Below are positions 1 to 8,731 of a DNA stretch of 64,000 nt, in pieces. A model generated the notes under the pieces. It saw only the letters and a program-made list of their open reading frames with translations, was not told the origin of the DNA and made no database searches. The stretch lies in contig JAHENC010000021.1 of NCBI GenBank assembly GCA_024643365.1, positions 223,975 to 287,974 on the forward strand. Direction: 5' to 3'. The translations under genes were made by a program, and so were the position numbers. This DNA comes from Crocinitomicaceae bacterium (GTDB taxonomy: Bacteria; Bacteroidota; Bacteroidia; Flavobacteriales_D; Crocinitomicaceae). Positions within the stretch are counted from its first letter, which is position 1; every line of letters begins with the position of its first letter.

Positions 1-2451
1 GATAGTCTTTACATTTATTTGACGGCTAGCGATTCATTGATTAAAATTTCAAAATTGAAGTCCTTCAACGTCTGTGAAGATGCTTCGGTAATGGCGTATT
101 TGTCCGAGGTGAGTCCAAAACCAGCACCCGAAGTCAAAAAGACGTGGTTGCAAAAACATGGATTCAAAAAAGAAGAAAAACCAACCGAGAAACCAAAAAG
201 CGACGGACATCAACTTACCGTTTGGACGACCACAAGCACTTGGACACAAAAGAACGTGACGAAGTACTCCATGCCAAAAAACGGAAAATACATCGCGATT
301 GTTACCCAGCAAAAACTGAAAAACGATTCTTCACAGGTTCGTATTTACGAGCTTGCAACGCAACAACTCATCAAAGAATTTGACCGAAATACCGCTTGTG
401 AAGCACCGGTATGGAACGAAGACGGAACGCGCTTGGCATTTTTTGCTAGTTTGGATACCAACAAAGTGAAACAATTTGAATTGAATGTCTTTGACCTCGT
501 TTCTAATAAAACGTGGATATTTGGCGACACACTGTCCCGCGATTTCGATTCTTTGAAAGGAATTTCCGAAAACCGCACACCTATTTTCACCCAAGATAAT
601 CGCTTTTTATTTTTCGGTGTGGCGGAGCGTGTTAAGCCTGAGGCAAAGGATTCACTACTTGAATCAGAGAAAGTCCGTGTAGATATTTGGCATTACCAAG
701 ACCAGGAACTCCAAGCGCAGCAATTAGTACAGTTGAATCAAGAGAAAAAACGCAGTGATTTGTACGTGTTTCGTTTTGATAACGAAAAAATTATTCCTCT
801 CAGCAACGATACCCTTAGCGTGCGTGTTTCCGATCAGCAAATCGGAGATTTTCTTCAAGCGACGAGCAATGAATCCTACGCCATTCAACAACAGTGGAAG
901 TCACCCGGACTGGAGGATGTCTACCGTATTTCGTTGATCGATGGTTCGATTGAAATCCTCATAAAAGGACTGGCTTATCCAGGAATCCTCTCTCCAAAAG
1001 GAAGGTACTTCACGTATTTCAATCCAGCGAAAAGTCAACACATTTTGCTCGATATCCCGGCGAAAAAGCTTGTCTACATGAACGTGTTTCGGAACGACAT
1101 CACCTGGAACGAGGACATCAACGGTCAACCAATGGAGGCAGGACCAGAAGGATGGATTGGCTTCGATCGCAGCGAAGACCATGTGTATTTTAAGTCCCGT
1201 TTCGATCTGTGGGATTATCAAATAAGTTCACAGAATTTAAAGTCCCTCACTAATGAATGGGCAACGAAAAACAAAGTCCGCCTGGACTTAGTACAATGGG
1301 AATCCGATAGCATCTACATTGACCTGAACGATTGCTATGCAAAAAGCTTTGAACTATCCTCCAAAAAAGAAGGACTCCATCACTTCGATGCAAGTCAAGT
1401 AAACGGTTTACGTCAAATTATTCAAATTCCAGCACGCATTTCTTTCATTGAACGTTCGCCCAATAAAAACCACTATTTTTTCCGTTGGATGACGGTTTCA
1501 CATTACCCAGAATTGGAATTGTGGAACGATCAATATCAGCCAGAGGGAGTCTTGTCCGTGACGAATCCACAGCAAGCCAACTACAATTGGGCAACGAGTG
1601 AAATGGTTAAATGGAAAACGTATGATGGTCAAAACCTCGAGGGGATTTTGTACAAACCGGCTGATTACGATGCAACGAAAAAATACCCGCTCATTCTTTA
1701 TTACTACGAATTGAATTCGGACAACCTGCATAACTATCAGGGACCGCGTCCTTCAGCGAGTACGATTAATCCGACCGAATATGCTTCTGCGGGATATTTT
1801 GTATTCATTCCAGACATCCGCTACGAGATTGGGCATCCTGCCAAATCGGCATATAATTGCATCATGAGCGCAACAGATCACCTCATTAAACACTTTCCAA
1901 TTGATTCCACACGCATGGGCTTGCAAGGACAAAGTTGGGGTGGATATCAGACTGCACAGCTGGTAACCATGACCAAACGCTATGCGGCTGCCATGGCCGG
2001 AGCTCCGGTCAGCAATATGATTTCCGCATACGGTGGTATCCGCTGGGGATCAGGTTTAAACAGGCAATTCCAATACGAGTCCACGCAAAGTCGCATCGGA
2101 AAAACGATTTGGGATGCTCAAGCACTATACATCGAGAATTCGCCATTGTTCCATTTGCCAAATGTCACGACACCATTATTAATTATGGCGAATGACCGAG
2201 ACGGTGCCGTTCCGTGGTACCAAGGACTTGAATTATACAACGGAATGAGACGCCTTGGCAAAGCATGTTGGATGTTAAACTACAATGACGATGATCACAA
2301 CCTGACCAAACTTCCATACAAAATGGACCTCAGCATACGCATGCGTCAATTTTTTGATCATTACTTGCAAGGGAAACCAGCGCCTATTTGGTTGAAAGAT
2401 GGAATACCGGCAATTAAAAAAGGAGTAGCTTTGGGGTATGAATTGGAATAA
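1..2451 (+). CDS. S9 family (prolyl oligopeptidase) serine peptidase, 5' end outside window
   Basis: The reading frame is open to base 1, so the N-terminus lies left of the window. The only in-window start would be a TTG at 19, which I do not regard as the real start. Numbering residues from that TTG, the C-terminal alpha/beta-hydrolase domain carries the nucleophile elbow GQSWGG with Ser639, Asp726 in NDRDGAVPW and His760 in DDDHN, a complete Ser-Asp-His triad in family order. The roughly 500 residues before it have the repeated beta-strand pattern of the S9 propeller (for example TQDNRFLFFGV and SPKGRYFTYF). The family cleaves peptides or works as an acylaminoacyl/dipeptidyl peptidase; the substrate cannot be read here. 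It overlaps the VanZ gene by 14 bases, suggesting co-transcription. Confidence 0.9.
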   Translation, partial: DSLYIYLTASDSLIKISKLKSFNVCEDASVMAYLSEVSPKPAPEVKKTWLQKHGFKKEEKPTEKPKSDGHQLTVWTTTSTWTQKNVTKYSMPKNGKYIAIVTQQKLKNDSSQVRIYELATQQLIKEFDRNTACEAPVWNEDGTRLAFFASLDTNKVKQFELNVFDLVSNKTWIFGDTLSRDFDSLKGISENRTPIFTQDNRFLFFGVAERVKPEAKDSLLESEKVRVDIWHYQDQELQAQQLVQLNQEKKRSDLYVFRFDNEKIIPLSNDTLSVRVSDQQIGDFLQATSNESYAIQQQWKSPGLEDVYRISLIDGSIEILIKGLAYPGILSPKGRYFTYFNPAKSQHILLDIPAKKLVYMNVFRNDITWNEDINGQPMEAGPEGWIGFDRSEDHVYFKSRFDLWDYQISSQNLKSLTNEWATKNKVRLDLVQWESDSIYIDLNDCYAKSFELSSKKEGLHHFDASQVNGLRQIIQIPARISFIERSPNKNHYFFRWMTVSHYPELELWNDQYQPEGVLSVTNPQQANYNWATSEMVKWKTYDGQNLEGILYKPADYDATKKYPLILYYYELNSDNLHNYQGPRPSASTINPTEYASAGYFVFIPDIRYEIGHPAKSAYNCIMSATDHLIKHFPIDSTRMGLQGQSWGGYQTAQLVTMTKRYAAAMAGAPVSNMISAYGGIRWGSGLNRQFQYESTQSRIGKTIWDAQALYIENSPLFHLPNVTTPLLIMANDRDGAVPWYQGLELYNGMRRLGKACWMLNYNDDDHNLTKLPYKMDLSIRMRQFFDHYLQGKPAPIWLKDGIPAIKKGVALGYELE

Positions 2452-2782
2452 ATTTCTGAAATTTTTATGGTGGGGAACGGTAATAGGGATTACGGTACTG
2501 AGTTTGATGCCTCCCGAATCCGGAAAGGAACTTCCAACAAATGACAAAGTTGGTCATTTTATCGCTTACGGTACATTTGCGTTGATTAGTTTGATTTACG
2601 GCAGTAGTCGATTCAAAATCACTTATATCCTTTTATTCACATTTTCATTTGGTATCTTGATGGAATATTGTCAAGGATTCATTCCTGGACGTGAGCCTTC
2701 ATTTTTTGATGCTTTGGCAAATACGGGAGGAATCCTTCTTGGACTTTTACTCTTTTTCTACTTTAGTCGAAAACGAACTTGA
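2438..2782 (+). CDS. VanZ family membrane protein
   Basis: A 114-residue protein with four hydrophobic segments (about 7-24, 38-55, 61-81, 89-108). It has the VanZ-family signatures DKVGHFIAYG after the first helix, and EYCQGFIPGREPSFFDALANTGG before the last, in which the E..Q, PGR, D and N..G positions are the ones conserved in the family. The namesake VanZ gives low-level teicoplanin resistance in enterococci; chromosomal copies in Bacteroidota have no settled role. The start lies inside the end of the peptidase gene. Its 3' end overlaps the convergent rhomboid gene by 36 bases, with no room for a separate terminator. Confidence 0.85.
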   Translation: MNWNKFLKFLWWGTVIGITVLSLMPPESGKELPTNDKVGHFIAYGTFALISLIYGSSRFKITYILLFTFSFGILMEYCQGFIPGREPSFFDALANTGGILLGLLLFFYFSRKRT

Positions 2783-3538
2783 GTCCTTCGGTTGATAATC
2801 GTACGTGACCGTAATTTGGCTGCTTACATTTCGAAGTTCCTCCAATTTTCGTTGTTCTTCTTCCTCTTGCAAACGTAGTTTTTCAAGGTACATTCCTTCT
2901 AAATCCGGAGGTTCGATGCCCAATTCTTTTTCGATTTCATATTGGTATTTTGGACGCTGAGGTCCTAATTTGCGGTAATAAACAGCCAAGAACACACCGA
3001 CAATCATTCCACTCAAGTGTCCCTCCCAAGAAATACGCTCCTTCGTTGGAAAAATTCCCCAAATCATCGAGCCATATAAAAAGACGATGAACAAGGCTAA
3101 TGCTTGCAATGGCAAGTATTTCCTCAGTACTCCAGAGGTAAACAAAAACGCTGCGAGACTGTAAATCACTCCGCTCATGCCGATGTGGTGCGCGCCATTA
3201 TTCGCGCCAAAAACCCAAAGGAAAAGTCCCGTCAAAAACCAACTAAACAAAAAGACTTTCAGCGCAATTTCTTTGTAGGAATAAAACAACAAAGTCATCA
3301 ACAAAAAAGCAGGAACTGAATTATTCAAGATGTGTTTGACATCCGAATGCGCATGAATCCATGGCATAAAAAAGATTCCTTTCAATCCGGAAACTTGTTT
3401 TGGAACAACTCCTAAGCGATGAAAATCGAAAATAAAGAGATAATCCGCCCAATAAACCAACCACATGATGAGCACCGCCACCAAAGCAGGTGGAATGGCA
3501 TTTCTCAAATGAGATTCAAAGGGTGGTGTTTGTTGCAT
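2747..3538 (-). CDS. Rhomboid family intramembrane serine protease
   Basis: A 263-residue polytopic membrane protein. The rhomboid catalytic dyad is visible: Ser122 in GMSGVIYSL and His174 in WEGHLSGMIVG, the latter matching the usual GH.xG context in the last core helix. There are six or so membrane segments between residues 15 and 190. A charged cytoplasmic tail follows, including a Glu-rich stretch at about 215-235 (LRLQEEEEQRKLEELR) likely to form a short coiled coil. Rhomboids cut membrane-spanning substrates; the substrate is unknown. The gene is convergent with VanZ and its 3' end overlaps it. It is divergent from the DUF2480 gene across a 97-base spacer. Confidence 0.9.
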   Translation of the reverse strand: MQQTPPFESHLRNAIPPALVAVLIMWLVYWADYLFIFDFHRLGVVPKQVSGLKGIFFMPWIHAHSDVKHILNNSVPAFLLMTLLFYSYKEIALKVFLFSWFLTGLFLWVFGANNGAHHIGMSGVIYSLAAFLFTSGVLRKYLPLQALALFIVFLYGSMIWGIFPTKERISWEGHLSGMIVGVFLAVYYRKLGPQRPKYQYEIEKELGIEPPDLEGMYLEKLRLQEEEEQRKLEELRNVSSQITVTYDYQPKDSSSFSTKVEKE

Positions 3539-3579
3539 CGACCTACAATTGTCAAAAGATATGCCTAGTTGAAAATACT

Positions 3580-3590
3580 GACAGACTGTC
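3580..3590. promoter_or_regulatory. Perfect 11-base palindrome in a divergent promoter region
   Basis: GACAGACTGTC reads the same on both strands around a central base. It lies in the spacer between the divergent rhomboid and DUF2480 genes, about 34 bases before the DUF2480 -7 element, a position suited to a repressor or activator site. No protein can be assigned from sequence alone, and short palindromes also arise by chance. Confidence 0.25.
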
Positions 3591-3623
3591 CTAAAAATAA
3601 AGGTCCTGTTTTTAACAATCCCT

Positions 3624-3631
3624 TATCTTTG
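3624..3631 (+). promoter_or_regulatory. -7 promoter element of DUF2480-menA, apparently leaderless
   Basis: TATCTTTG matches the Bacteroidota -7 consensus TAnnTTTG. No TTTG is found at the -33 distance. The final G is only five bases before the A of the ATG at 3636, so transcription should begin at or beside the start codon, giving a leaderless mRNA. Confidence 0.55.
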
Positions 3632-3635
3632 TAAC

Positions 3636-4139
3636 ATGGAGGAAATTAAAAACAAGGTCAAAGAAAGTAGTCTAATTCAGATGGACTTGGCTGATTTCAA
3701 ACCGAAAGAAAAGATCGTGGGAATTGATTTAGCATCTCAGCTTTGGCAGGGATTGGTTCTGAAAGAAAAAGACTTTCGATCATGGATTAAAACAGAAGCT
3801 TGGGAACAGTTTGAAAGTCAAGCTGTATTCATTCATTGCTCTGCGGATGCAATTGTTCCCACTTGGGCATACATGTTAGTCGCTTCCGCCCTTCACACAC
3901 ACGCGTCAAATGTTGTTGTTGGATCACAATTGGAGCTCGAAAAAGCACTCATTAGAAAAAATATAGAACAACTCGACTTAAGCACATTTCAAGACGGGAA
4001 AGTCATCATCAAAGGATGCAGCGACATTTCTTGTCCGGAGTTCGCAATGGTGACACTTGTTCAAAAATTGCAAACAACCGTTCAGTCCATCATGTATGGC
4101 GAACCTTGTTCCACAGTTCCCATTTACAAAAGAAAATAA
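3636..4139 (+). CDS. DUF2480 family protein
   Basis: A 167-residue soluble protein without signal peptide or membrane segment. I recognise the DUF2480 family of Bacteroidota from its N-terminal opening (NKV..SSLI..DL), the LKEKDFR segment near residue 45, CSADAIVPTWAYML near residue 70 and the C-terminal SIMYGEPCSTVP block. Cysteines in KGCSD, SCPE and GEPCS are notable and could matter for metal or redox chemistry, but no function is established to my knowledge. ATG 3636 keeps the conserved family N-terminus, so I retain it although it sits almost on the promoter. One base separates its stop from menA, so the two genes form an operon. Confidence 0.85.
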   Translation: MEEIKNKVKESSLIQMDLADFKPKEKIVGIDLASQLWQGLVLKEKDFRSWIKTEAWEQFESQAVFIHCSADAIVPTWAYMLVASALHTHASNVVVGSQLELEKALIRKNIEQLDLSTFQDGKVIIKGCSDISCPEFAMVTLVQKLQTTVQSIMYGEPCSTVPIYKRK

Positions 4140-4140
4140 C

Positions 4141-5049
4141 ATGAAAATAAACGCCTGGTTAAACGCTGCACGGTTGAGAACATTGCCTCTTTCTGTTTCT
4201 GGAATCATCATAGGATCTGGACTCGCAGCTGCCTTAGGGAAATGGGACGGACTCATTTTTTCGTTGGCTATGCTCACGACTATTGGATTTCAAGTAGTTT
4301 CTAATTTCGCCAACGATTTAGGTGATAGTCAAAAAGGAACGGATAACGAAAACCGTGTTGGACCAAAACGCACGATACAAGCTGGATTAATTTCTCAAAA
4401 AGAAATGAAACGCGGCATTTTTCTGACCTCGCTTTTATCCGCAGCGGCAGCGATTTCACTCATTTCCATCAGTGCGAAAAATTTAACCTCACAGTCCATG
4501 TTTGTGTACTTGGTTCTTGCCGGACTGTGCATCCTTGCAGCCATCACGTACACCGTTGGAAAAAATGCCTACGGTTACCGTGGACTAGGCGACCTCATGG
4601 TCTTTATTTTCTTTGGATTGGTAAGCGTCTTGGGCGTTTTTCAATTATATGGATTAAGCTTTGAGTGGCTGGTCTTGTTTCCTGCCATCACCATCGGACT
4701 TTGGAGCACCGCGGTGTTAAATTTGAATAATCTTAGAGACATCGAAAACGATCGAAAATCGAAAAAAAATACCTTGATTGTTCAATTGGGCTTCAAAAAA
4801 GGAAAAATCTACCATGCTTTTTTAATTGTAGGTGGCGCATTAACGTTTTGGACCACCGTCTATTTCTTAGCAAGAATATCGATGAATCCCTTCCTTTTTC
4901 TATCCTTGATCCCAAGTATTTTATTATTTATTCACTTGAAGAAAGTATTTTTAACCACGATTCCATCAAGCCTAGATCCAGAACTAAAGAAGGTCGCCTT
5001 ATTGACTTTTTTCTCGTCCGTGATCTTTGCTATTGCATTGAATTATTAA
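4141..5049 (+). CDS. menA: 1,4-dihydroxy-2-naphthoate polyprenyltransferase
   Basis: A UbiA-superfamily prenyltransferase of 302 residues that attaches the polyprenyl chain to 1,4-dihydroxy-2-naphthoate in menaquinone synthesis at the cytoplasmic membrane. The first Mg-diphosphate motif is NDLGDSQKGTD near residues 58-68, followed by RVGPKRTIQAG. The second is NLNNLRDIENDRKSKKNTL near residue 200. The protein is hydrophobic with about eight to nine membrane helices. I chose ATG 4141, giving MKINAWLNAARLRTLPLS, the family N-terminus. An in-frame upstream start at 4057 would lie inside DUF2480 and add unrelated residues. Confidence 0.93.
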   Translation: MKINAWLNAARLRTLPLSVSGIIIGSGLAAALGKWDGLIFSLAMLTTIGFQVVSNFANDLGDSQKGTDNENRVGPKRTIQAGLISQKEMKRGIFLTSLLSAAAAISLISISAKNLTSQSMFVYLVLAGLCILAAITYTVGKNAYGYRGLGDLMVFIFFGLVSVLGVFQLYGLSFEWLVLFPAITIGLWSTAVLNLNNLRDIENDRKSKKNTLIVQLGFKKGKIYHAFLIVGGALTFWTTVYFLARISMNPFLFLSLIPSILLFIHLKKVFLTTIPSSLDPELKKVALLTFFSSVIFAIALNY

Positions 5050-5096
5050 ATTTATTTACAAGAGAAAATTGTCCCGTTTTGGTAGATTAATTTCCT

Positions 5097-5104
5097 TAAA
5101 TTTG
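5097..5104 (+). promoter_or_regulatory. -7 promoter element of etfB-etfA
   Basis: TAAATTTG fits TAnnTTTG, followed by GC. A TTG at 5069-5071 is the nearest -33 candidate at a slightly long 25-base spacing. The ATG of etfB follows 25 bases downstream. Confidence 0.5.
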
Positions 5105-5129
5105 CATCACTTTTTAAAAGATCTAGAAC

Positions 5130-5870
5130 ATGAATATTTTGGTTTGCATCAGTAAAGCTCCAGATACCACTTCTAAAATTGCGTTTACAAACAACAGCAC
5201 GCAATTCGATGAAAATGGAGTTCAATTTATTGTTAATCCTTACGATGAGTGGTACGCACTTGTTCGTGCACTTGAGTTGAAAGAAACGATTGGTGGAAAT
5301 GTAACCATCGTTACTGTGGGAACAGCGACAGATGAAGCCATCATCCGTAAAGCGTTAGCGATTGGTGCGGACGAAGCCGTGCGTATTGATGCCGATCCAA
5401 AAGACGCCTATTTCGTTGCCATGCAAGTAGCTTCTTACGCGAAAGCAAAAGGATTCGACCTAGTAATGACTGGAAAAGAAACCATCAATTACAATGGTTC
5501 TCAAGTAGGTGGAATGATTGCAGAAGCAATGGACCTACCATTTGTTTCTTTGGCAACTAAATTAGATGCTAACGGAACGAAATTAACCTTAGAACGTGAA
5601 ATCGTTGGAGGTGTTCAAGTTGTAGAAGTGCAAACTCCAGCAGTCATCTCTTGTGCAAAAGGAATGGCAGAACAACGCATTCCAAACATGCGCGGAATCA
5701 TGGCGGCTAGAACGAAACCTTTAACCGTTATTCCTGCTGAAGCAGTAGAAGATTTGACAAGCTATGTAACGTATAGCATGCCGAATGCGAAGTCTTCCGT
5801 GAAGATGATCGATCCTTCGAACATGGATGAGCTTGTCGCTCTATTACACAATGAAGCTAAAGTAATTTAA
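5130..5870 (+). CDS. etfB: Electron transfer flavoprotein subunit beta
   Basis: A 246-residue cytoplasmic protein of the ETF beta/FixA family, the AMP-binding half of the heterodimer that carries electrons from acyl-CoA dehydrogenases to the respiratory chain. Visible family features are MNILVCISKAPDT at the start, VNPYDEWYALVRALELKE near residue 36, VTVGTATDEAIIRKALAIGADEAVRI, the AMP-binding TGKETINYNGSQVGGMIAE segment near residue 115 and MRGIMAARTKPL. It is ten bases upstream of etfA in a clear two-gene operon and probably serves fatty-acid and amino-acid oxidation. Confidence 0.95.
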   Translation: MNILVCISKAPDTTSKIAFTNNSTQFDENGVQFIVNPYDEWYALVRALELKETIGGNVTIVTVGTATDEAIIRKALAIGADEAVRIDADPKDAYFVAMQVASYAKAKGFDLVMTGKETINYNGSQVGGMIAEAMDLPFVSLATKLDANGTKLTLEREIVGGVQVVEVQTPAVISCAKGMAEQRIPNMRGIMAARTKPLTVIPAEAVEDLTSYVTYSMPNAKSSVKMIDPSNMDELVALLHNEAKVI

Positions 5871-5880
5871 GAAAAGACAC

Positions 5881-6822
5881 ATGGTACTCGTATATATCAA
5901 TTCAACAACTGGATTATCCAAAGCAGCTTTGGAAACAGTGACTTACGGTAAAAAATTAAGTGGCGATGTGACAGTGATCACGAACGGTTCAGCATCAAAT
6001 GAGCAATTAGCTCAACTAGGTGAATACGGCGCGTCAAAAGTATTAGTAGATCGCTCTGTTGACGGAGAAGATCCACAACAATTAGCACGATTGGTAGCAG
6101 CTGTAGCAGATCAAGTTTCTGCTTCAACGGTTATTTTCTCACATGATATTTATGGAAAAGCTGTAGCTCCAAGACTTTCAGTTCGCATGAAAGCTGGATT
6201 AGTAGCTGGTGCAATCGCTGTTCCTGAAGCAGATGGTTCAGTGAAAGTGAACGTATTCTCTGGAAAAGCAGTTGGATACGTGAAAGTGGCGAGCTCAAAA
6301 CAAATTATTTCCTTGTTACCGAACAGTATCCAACCTGAAAAAACAGGTAGTGTATGTTCTGTAGAAGAAACGAATGGACTTGCAGGAGCAAGTGCCATCA
6401 ATGTTTTAGAAACAAAGAAACCAGAAGGAAATATTCCGTTGCCAGAAGCAGAATTGGTAGTTTCCGCAGGACGTGGATTGAAAGGTCCAGAGAACTGGGG
6501 AATGATCGAAGAGTTGGCAACAGCACTTGGCGCAGCAACAGCTTGTTCTCGTCCAGTAGCGGATATCGGTTGGAGACCTCACCATGAACACGTAGGTCAA
6601 ACAGGTGTGGCTATTCGTCCAAACTTGTACATTGCAGTCGGAATTTCTGGAGCAATTCAACACCTTGCTGGTGTGAATGGTTCCAAAGTAATCGTTGTCG
6701 TGAATACTGACACTGAAGCACCATTCTTCAAAGCCGCTGATTACGGTGTCGTTGGTGATGCATTTGACGTGATTCCGAAGTTGACTGAAGCAGTGAAACG
6801 CTTCAAAGCAACTCAACATTAA
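5881..6822 (+). CDS. etfA: Electron transfer flavoprotein subunit alpha
   Basis: A 313-residue FAD-binding partner of EtfB. The C-terminal FAD domain has VSAGRGLKGPENWGMIEELA (about 197-216), then ACSRPVADIGWRPHHEHVGQTG, then PNLYIAVGISGAIQHLAG, and finishes with VVNTDTEAPFFKAADYGVVGDAF. These are the hallmark blocks that hold the isoalloxazine and the adenine. The length is normal. The short gap to etfB and shared orientation make it the second gene of the operon. A TATCTTCG at about 6828-6835 in the following spacer could start the next gene separately. Confidence 0.95.
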   Translation: MVLVYINSTTGLSKAALETVTYGKKLSGDVTVITNGSASNEQLAQLGEYGASKVLVDRSVDGEDPQQLARLVAAVADQVSASTVIFSHDIYGKAVAPRLSVRMKAGLVAGAIAVPEADGSVKVNVFSGKAVGYVKVASSKQIISLLPNSIQPEKTGSVCSVEETNGLAGASAINVLETKKPEGNIPLPEAELVVSAGRGLKGPENWGMIEELATALGAATACSRPVADIGWRPHHEHVGQTGVAIRPNLYIAVGISGAIQHLAGVNGSKVIVVVNTDTEAPFFKAADYGVVGDAFDVIPKLTEAVKRFKATQH

Positions 6823-6849
6823 TCCGTATCTTCGTTAGAAACAAGAGTT

Positions 6850-7440
6850 ATGCAGAAAATCAAGTTGGAAATAACCGGGATTGCTTACAGCCAAACACAG
6901 TCTGGTTCGTACGTCCTGACCCTTCTTGAGGTCGCAGGGAAACGGAAATTACCCATCGTCATTGGTGGATTCGAAGCACAAGCAATTGCTGTAGAGTTGG
7001 AGAAAATGGTTCCTTCTCGTCCCCTCACCCATGATTTATTCAAATCTTTTTGCAAATCTTTTGGGGTAAGCGTAAAGGAAATACTCATCTATAAATTTCA
7101 AGAAGGTGTCTTCTATTCGAAATTGATTTGTGAGAAGGACGGACAACAAACGGAAATCGATAGCCGAACATCGGACGCGATTGCCATTGGGGTTCGTTTT
7201 AATGCACCAATTTACACACTAGGAATCATTTTAGATGAAGTTGGTGGAGCTGAAAATGCTACCGACGACACATTTGATTTTGATGAAGAAGAGGAAGAGG
7301 AACACGTGTTTTCCGCAGATGGAAACCAGTGGAAAGATGTCAGTTCGGAAGAGCTTTCGAATCAACTGATGGAGGCGATTGAAAATGAAGATTATGAACT
7401 AGCCTCTAAAATACGTGATGAAATCAAACGACGCGATTAA
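6850..7440 (+). CDS. Bifunctional nuclease (BFN, DUF151) family protein with C-terminal UVR motif
   Basis: A 196-residue protein. The N-terminal 130 residues are the BFN/DUF151 domain: LPIVIGGFEAQAIAVELE, RPLTHDLFKSF, and the SRTSDAIAIGVRFNAPIY block. An acidic linker (DEEEEEEH, near 145-150) leads to a UvrB/UvrC motif at about 168-195 (LMEAIENEDYELASKIRDEIKRRD). The same two-part layout is usual in Bacteroidota homologues. The family was named for nuclease activity in plants and archaea; its bacterial role is unclear. The 3' end overlaps the start of the nucleoside permease by 23 bases, suggesting translational coupling. Confidence 0.85.
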   Translation: MQKIKLEITGIAYSQTQSGSYVLTLLEVAGKRKLPIVIGGFEAQAIAVELEKMVPSRPLTHDLFKSFCKSFGVSVKEILIYKFQEGVFYSKLICEKDGQQTEIDSRTSDAIAIGVRFNAPIYTLGIILDEVGGAENATDDTFDFDEEEEEEHVFSADGNQWKDVSSEELSNQLMEAIENEDYELASKIRDEIKRRD

Positions 7441-8731
7441 TACCTCTATTTCAACAATCAAGTACAAATTAACCGCGATGAGCTTTTTACAGTTCTTCGT
7501 CTGGGGAGCTTGGTTAACAACCATTGGAACCTATTGCACCGTTGGAAAAGGATGGACATTCGGACAATTCGGAGCAATCTTTTCGACCTTAGCACTTTCT
7601 TCTATCCTGATGCCTTCCATTATCGGTATCATTGCGGATAAATGGATGCGGGCTGAAAGACTGTACGGTTTATTGCACATTTGTTACGGTAGCATTTTAT
7701 TGCTCATCCCAAATCTCTCCTTCGTTCAAGAAAACGTTACCTTCTTTTCGCACATGCCCGAATACGACGTTTTGTATTGGGTAATTTTCGCTGGAATGAT
7801 TTGCTACATGCCAACCATTTCATTGTCAAACTCCGTTTCTTACCGCATTCTAAATATGTTCAATGGCAACATCGTCAAAGATTTTCCATCCATTCGCGTG
7901 TGGGGAACTGTTGGCTTCATCGCTGCCATGTGGACGACAAACTTGACCGGAAGCAAAGACAATTCCATGCAATTTGTCATTGCTGGAGTGAGCGCCATCC
8001 TCCTTGGACTCTACGCCTTCACCCTACCTGCCTGTTCACCTGAAGGAAAAAGCGCAGAGAAAAAATCATTGGTTTCCATGCTGGGACTTGACGCTTTTCG
8101 TTTATTTGGCTCGTACAAAATGGCCTTGTTTTTCGTGTTTTCCATGTTACTTGGTGCCGCATTGCAATTATCAAACATGTATGGTGATGCCTTTTTAAGT
8201 GGATTCCCTGCAGGATCAGTAGTTGAGAAATATTCAACCATCATCTACTCCATTTCACAGTTTTCGGAAACAGCATTCATTTTAACCATTCCATTCTTTT
8301 TGAAGAAATTCGGGATGAAAAACGTCATGTTATTCGCCTTGTTCGCCTGGGTTTTACGCTATGGATTCTTTGCCTTTGGAATGGTGCCAATGGGAAGTGT
8401 GTTTATCGTATTATCGTGCATCGTCTACGGAATGGCTTTTGACTTCTTTTTGATTTCTGGATCCATGTACATCGAAACAACGACCGATTCACGCCTGCGT
8501 TCCAGTGCTCAGGGATTGTTCATCATGATGACGAATGGATTCGGCGCTTACTTTGGAACCATGATCAGCAGCTGGGTAATTGATCGCTACTTTACGTTTT
8601 CAGACGGAACCATTAACTGGCATTTCACTTGGATCACCTTTGCAGGATATTGCTTAGTTGTAGCGGTATTGTTCGCTGTATTGTTCAAGCATGAACACCG
8701 TCCGGAGGAGATTAACTCACCAACTCACTAA
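7418..8731 (+). CDS. Nucleoside permease / MFS nucleoside:H+ symporter
   Basis: A 437-residue polytopic protein with about twelve membrane segments, belonging to the NupG-like branch of the major facilitator superfamily. Family landmarks are FLQFFVWGAWLTTIGTY at the N-terminus, GIIADKWMRAERLYGLLH after helix 2, PTISLSNSVSYRILN, PSIRVWGTVGFIAAMW mid-protein, and RSSAQGLFIMMTNGFGAYFGT in helix 10. ATG 7418 is preferred over the adjacent GTG 7415. The gene starts inside the BFN gene, and its stop overlaps the convergent regulator by four bases. It likely imports nucleosides for salvage. Confidence 0.85.
   Translation: MKSNDAINTSISTIKYKLTAMSFLQFFVWGAWLTTIGTYCTVGKGWTFGQFGAIFSTLALSSILMPSIIGIIADKWMRAERLYGLLHICYGSILLLIPNLSFVQENVTFFSHMPEYDVLYWVIFAGMICYMPTISLSNSVSYRILNMFNGNIVKDFPSIRVWGTVGFIAAMWTTNLTGSKDNSMQFVIAGVSAILLGLYAFTLPACSPEGKSAEKKSLVSMLGLDAFRLFGSYKMALFFVFSMLLGAALQLSNMYGDAFLSGFPAGSVVEKYSTIIYSISQFSETAFILTIPFFLKKFGMKNVMLFALFAWVLRYGFFAFGMVPMGSVFIVLSCIVYGMAFDFFLISGSMYIETTTDSRLRSSAQGLFIMMTNGFGAYFGTMISSWVIDRYFTFSDGTINWHFTWITFAGYCLVVAVLFAVLFKHEHRPEEINSPTH

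Noticed and set aside
2438-3538. Frameshift or misassembly from the overlapping VanZ and rhomboid 3' ends
   Set aside because: Both proteins run to a natural stop with complete family motifs; a 36-base convergent overlap is plausible in a compact genome.
6406-6819. Minus-strand frame of 137 codons in etfA
   Set aside because: It covers the well-conserved FAD domain of EtfA and has a Cys/His/Trp-rich composition unlike real proteins.
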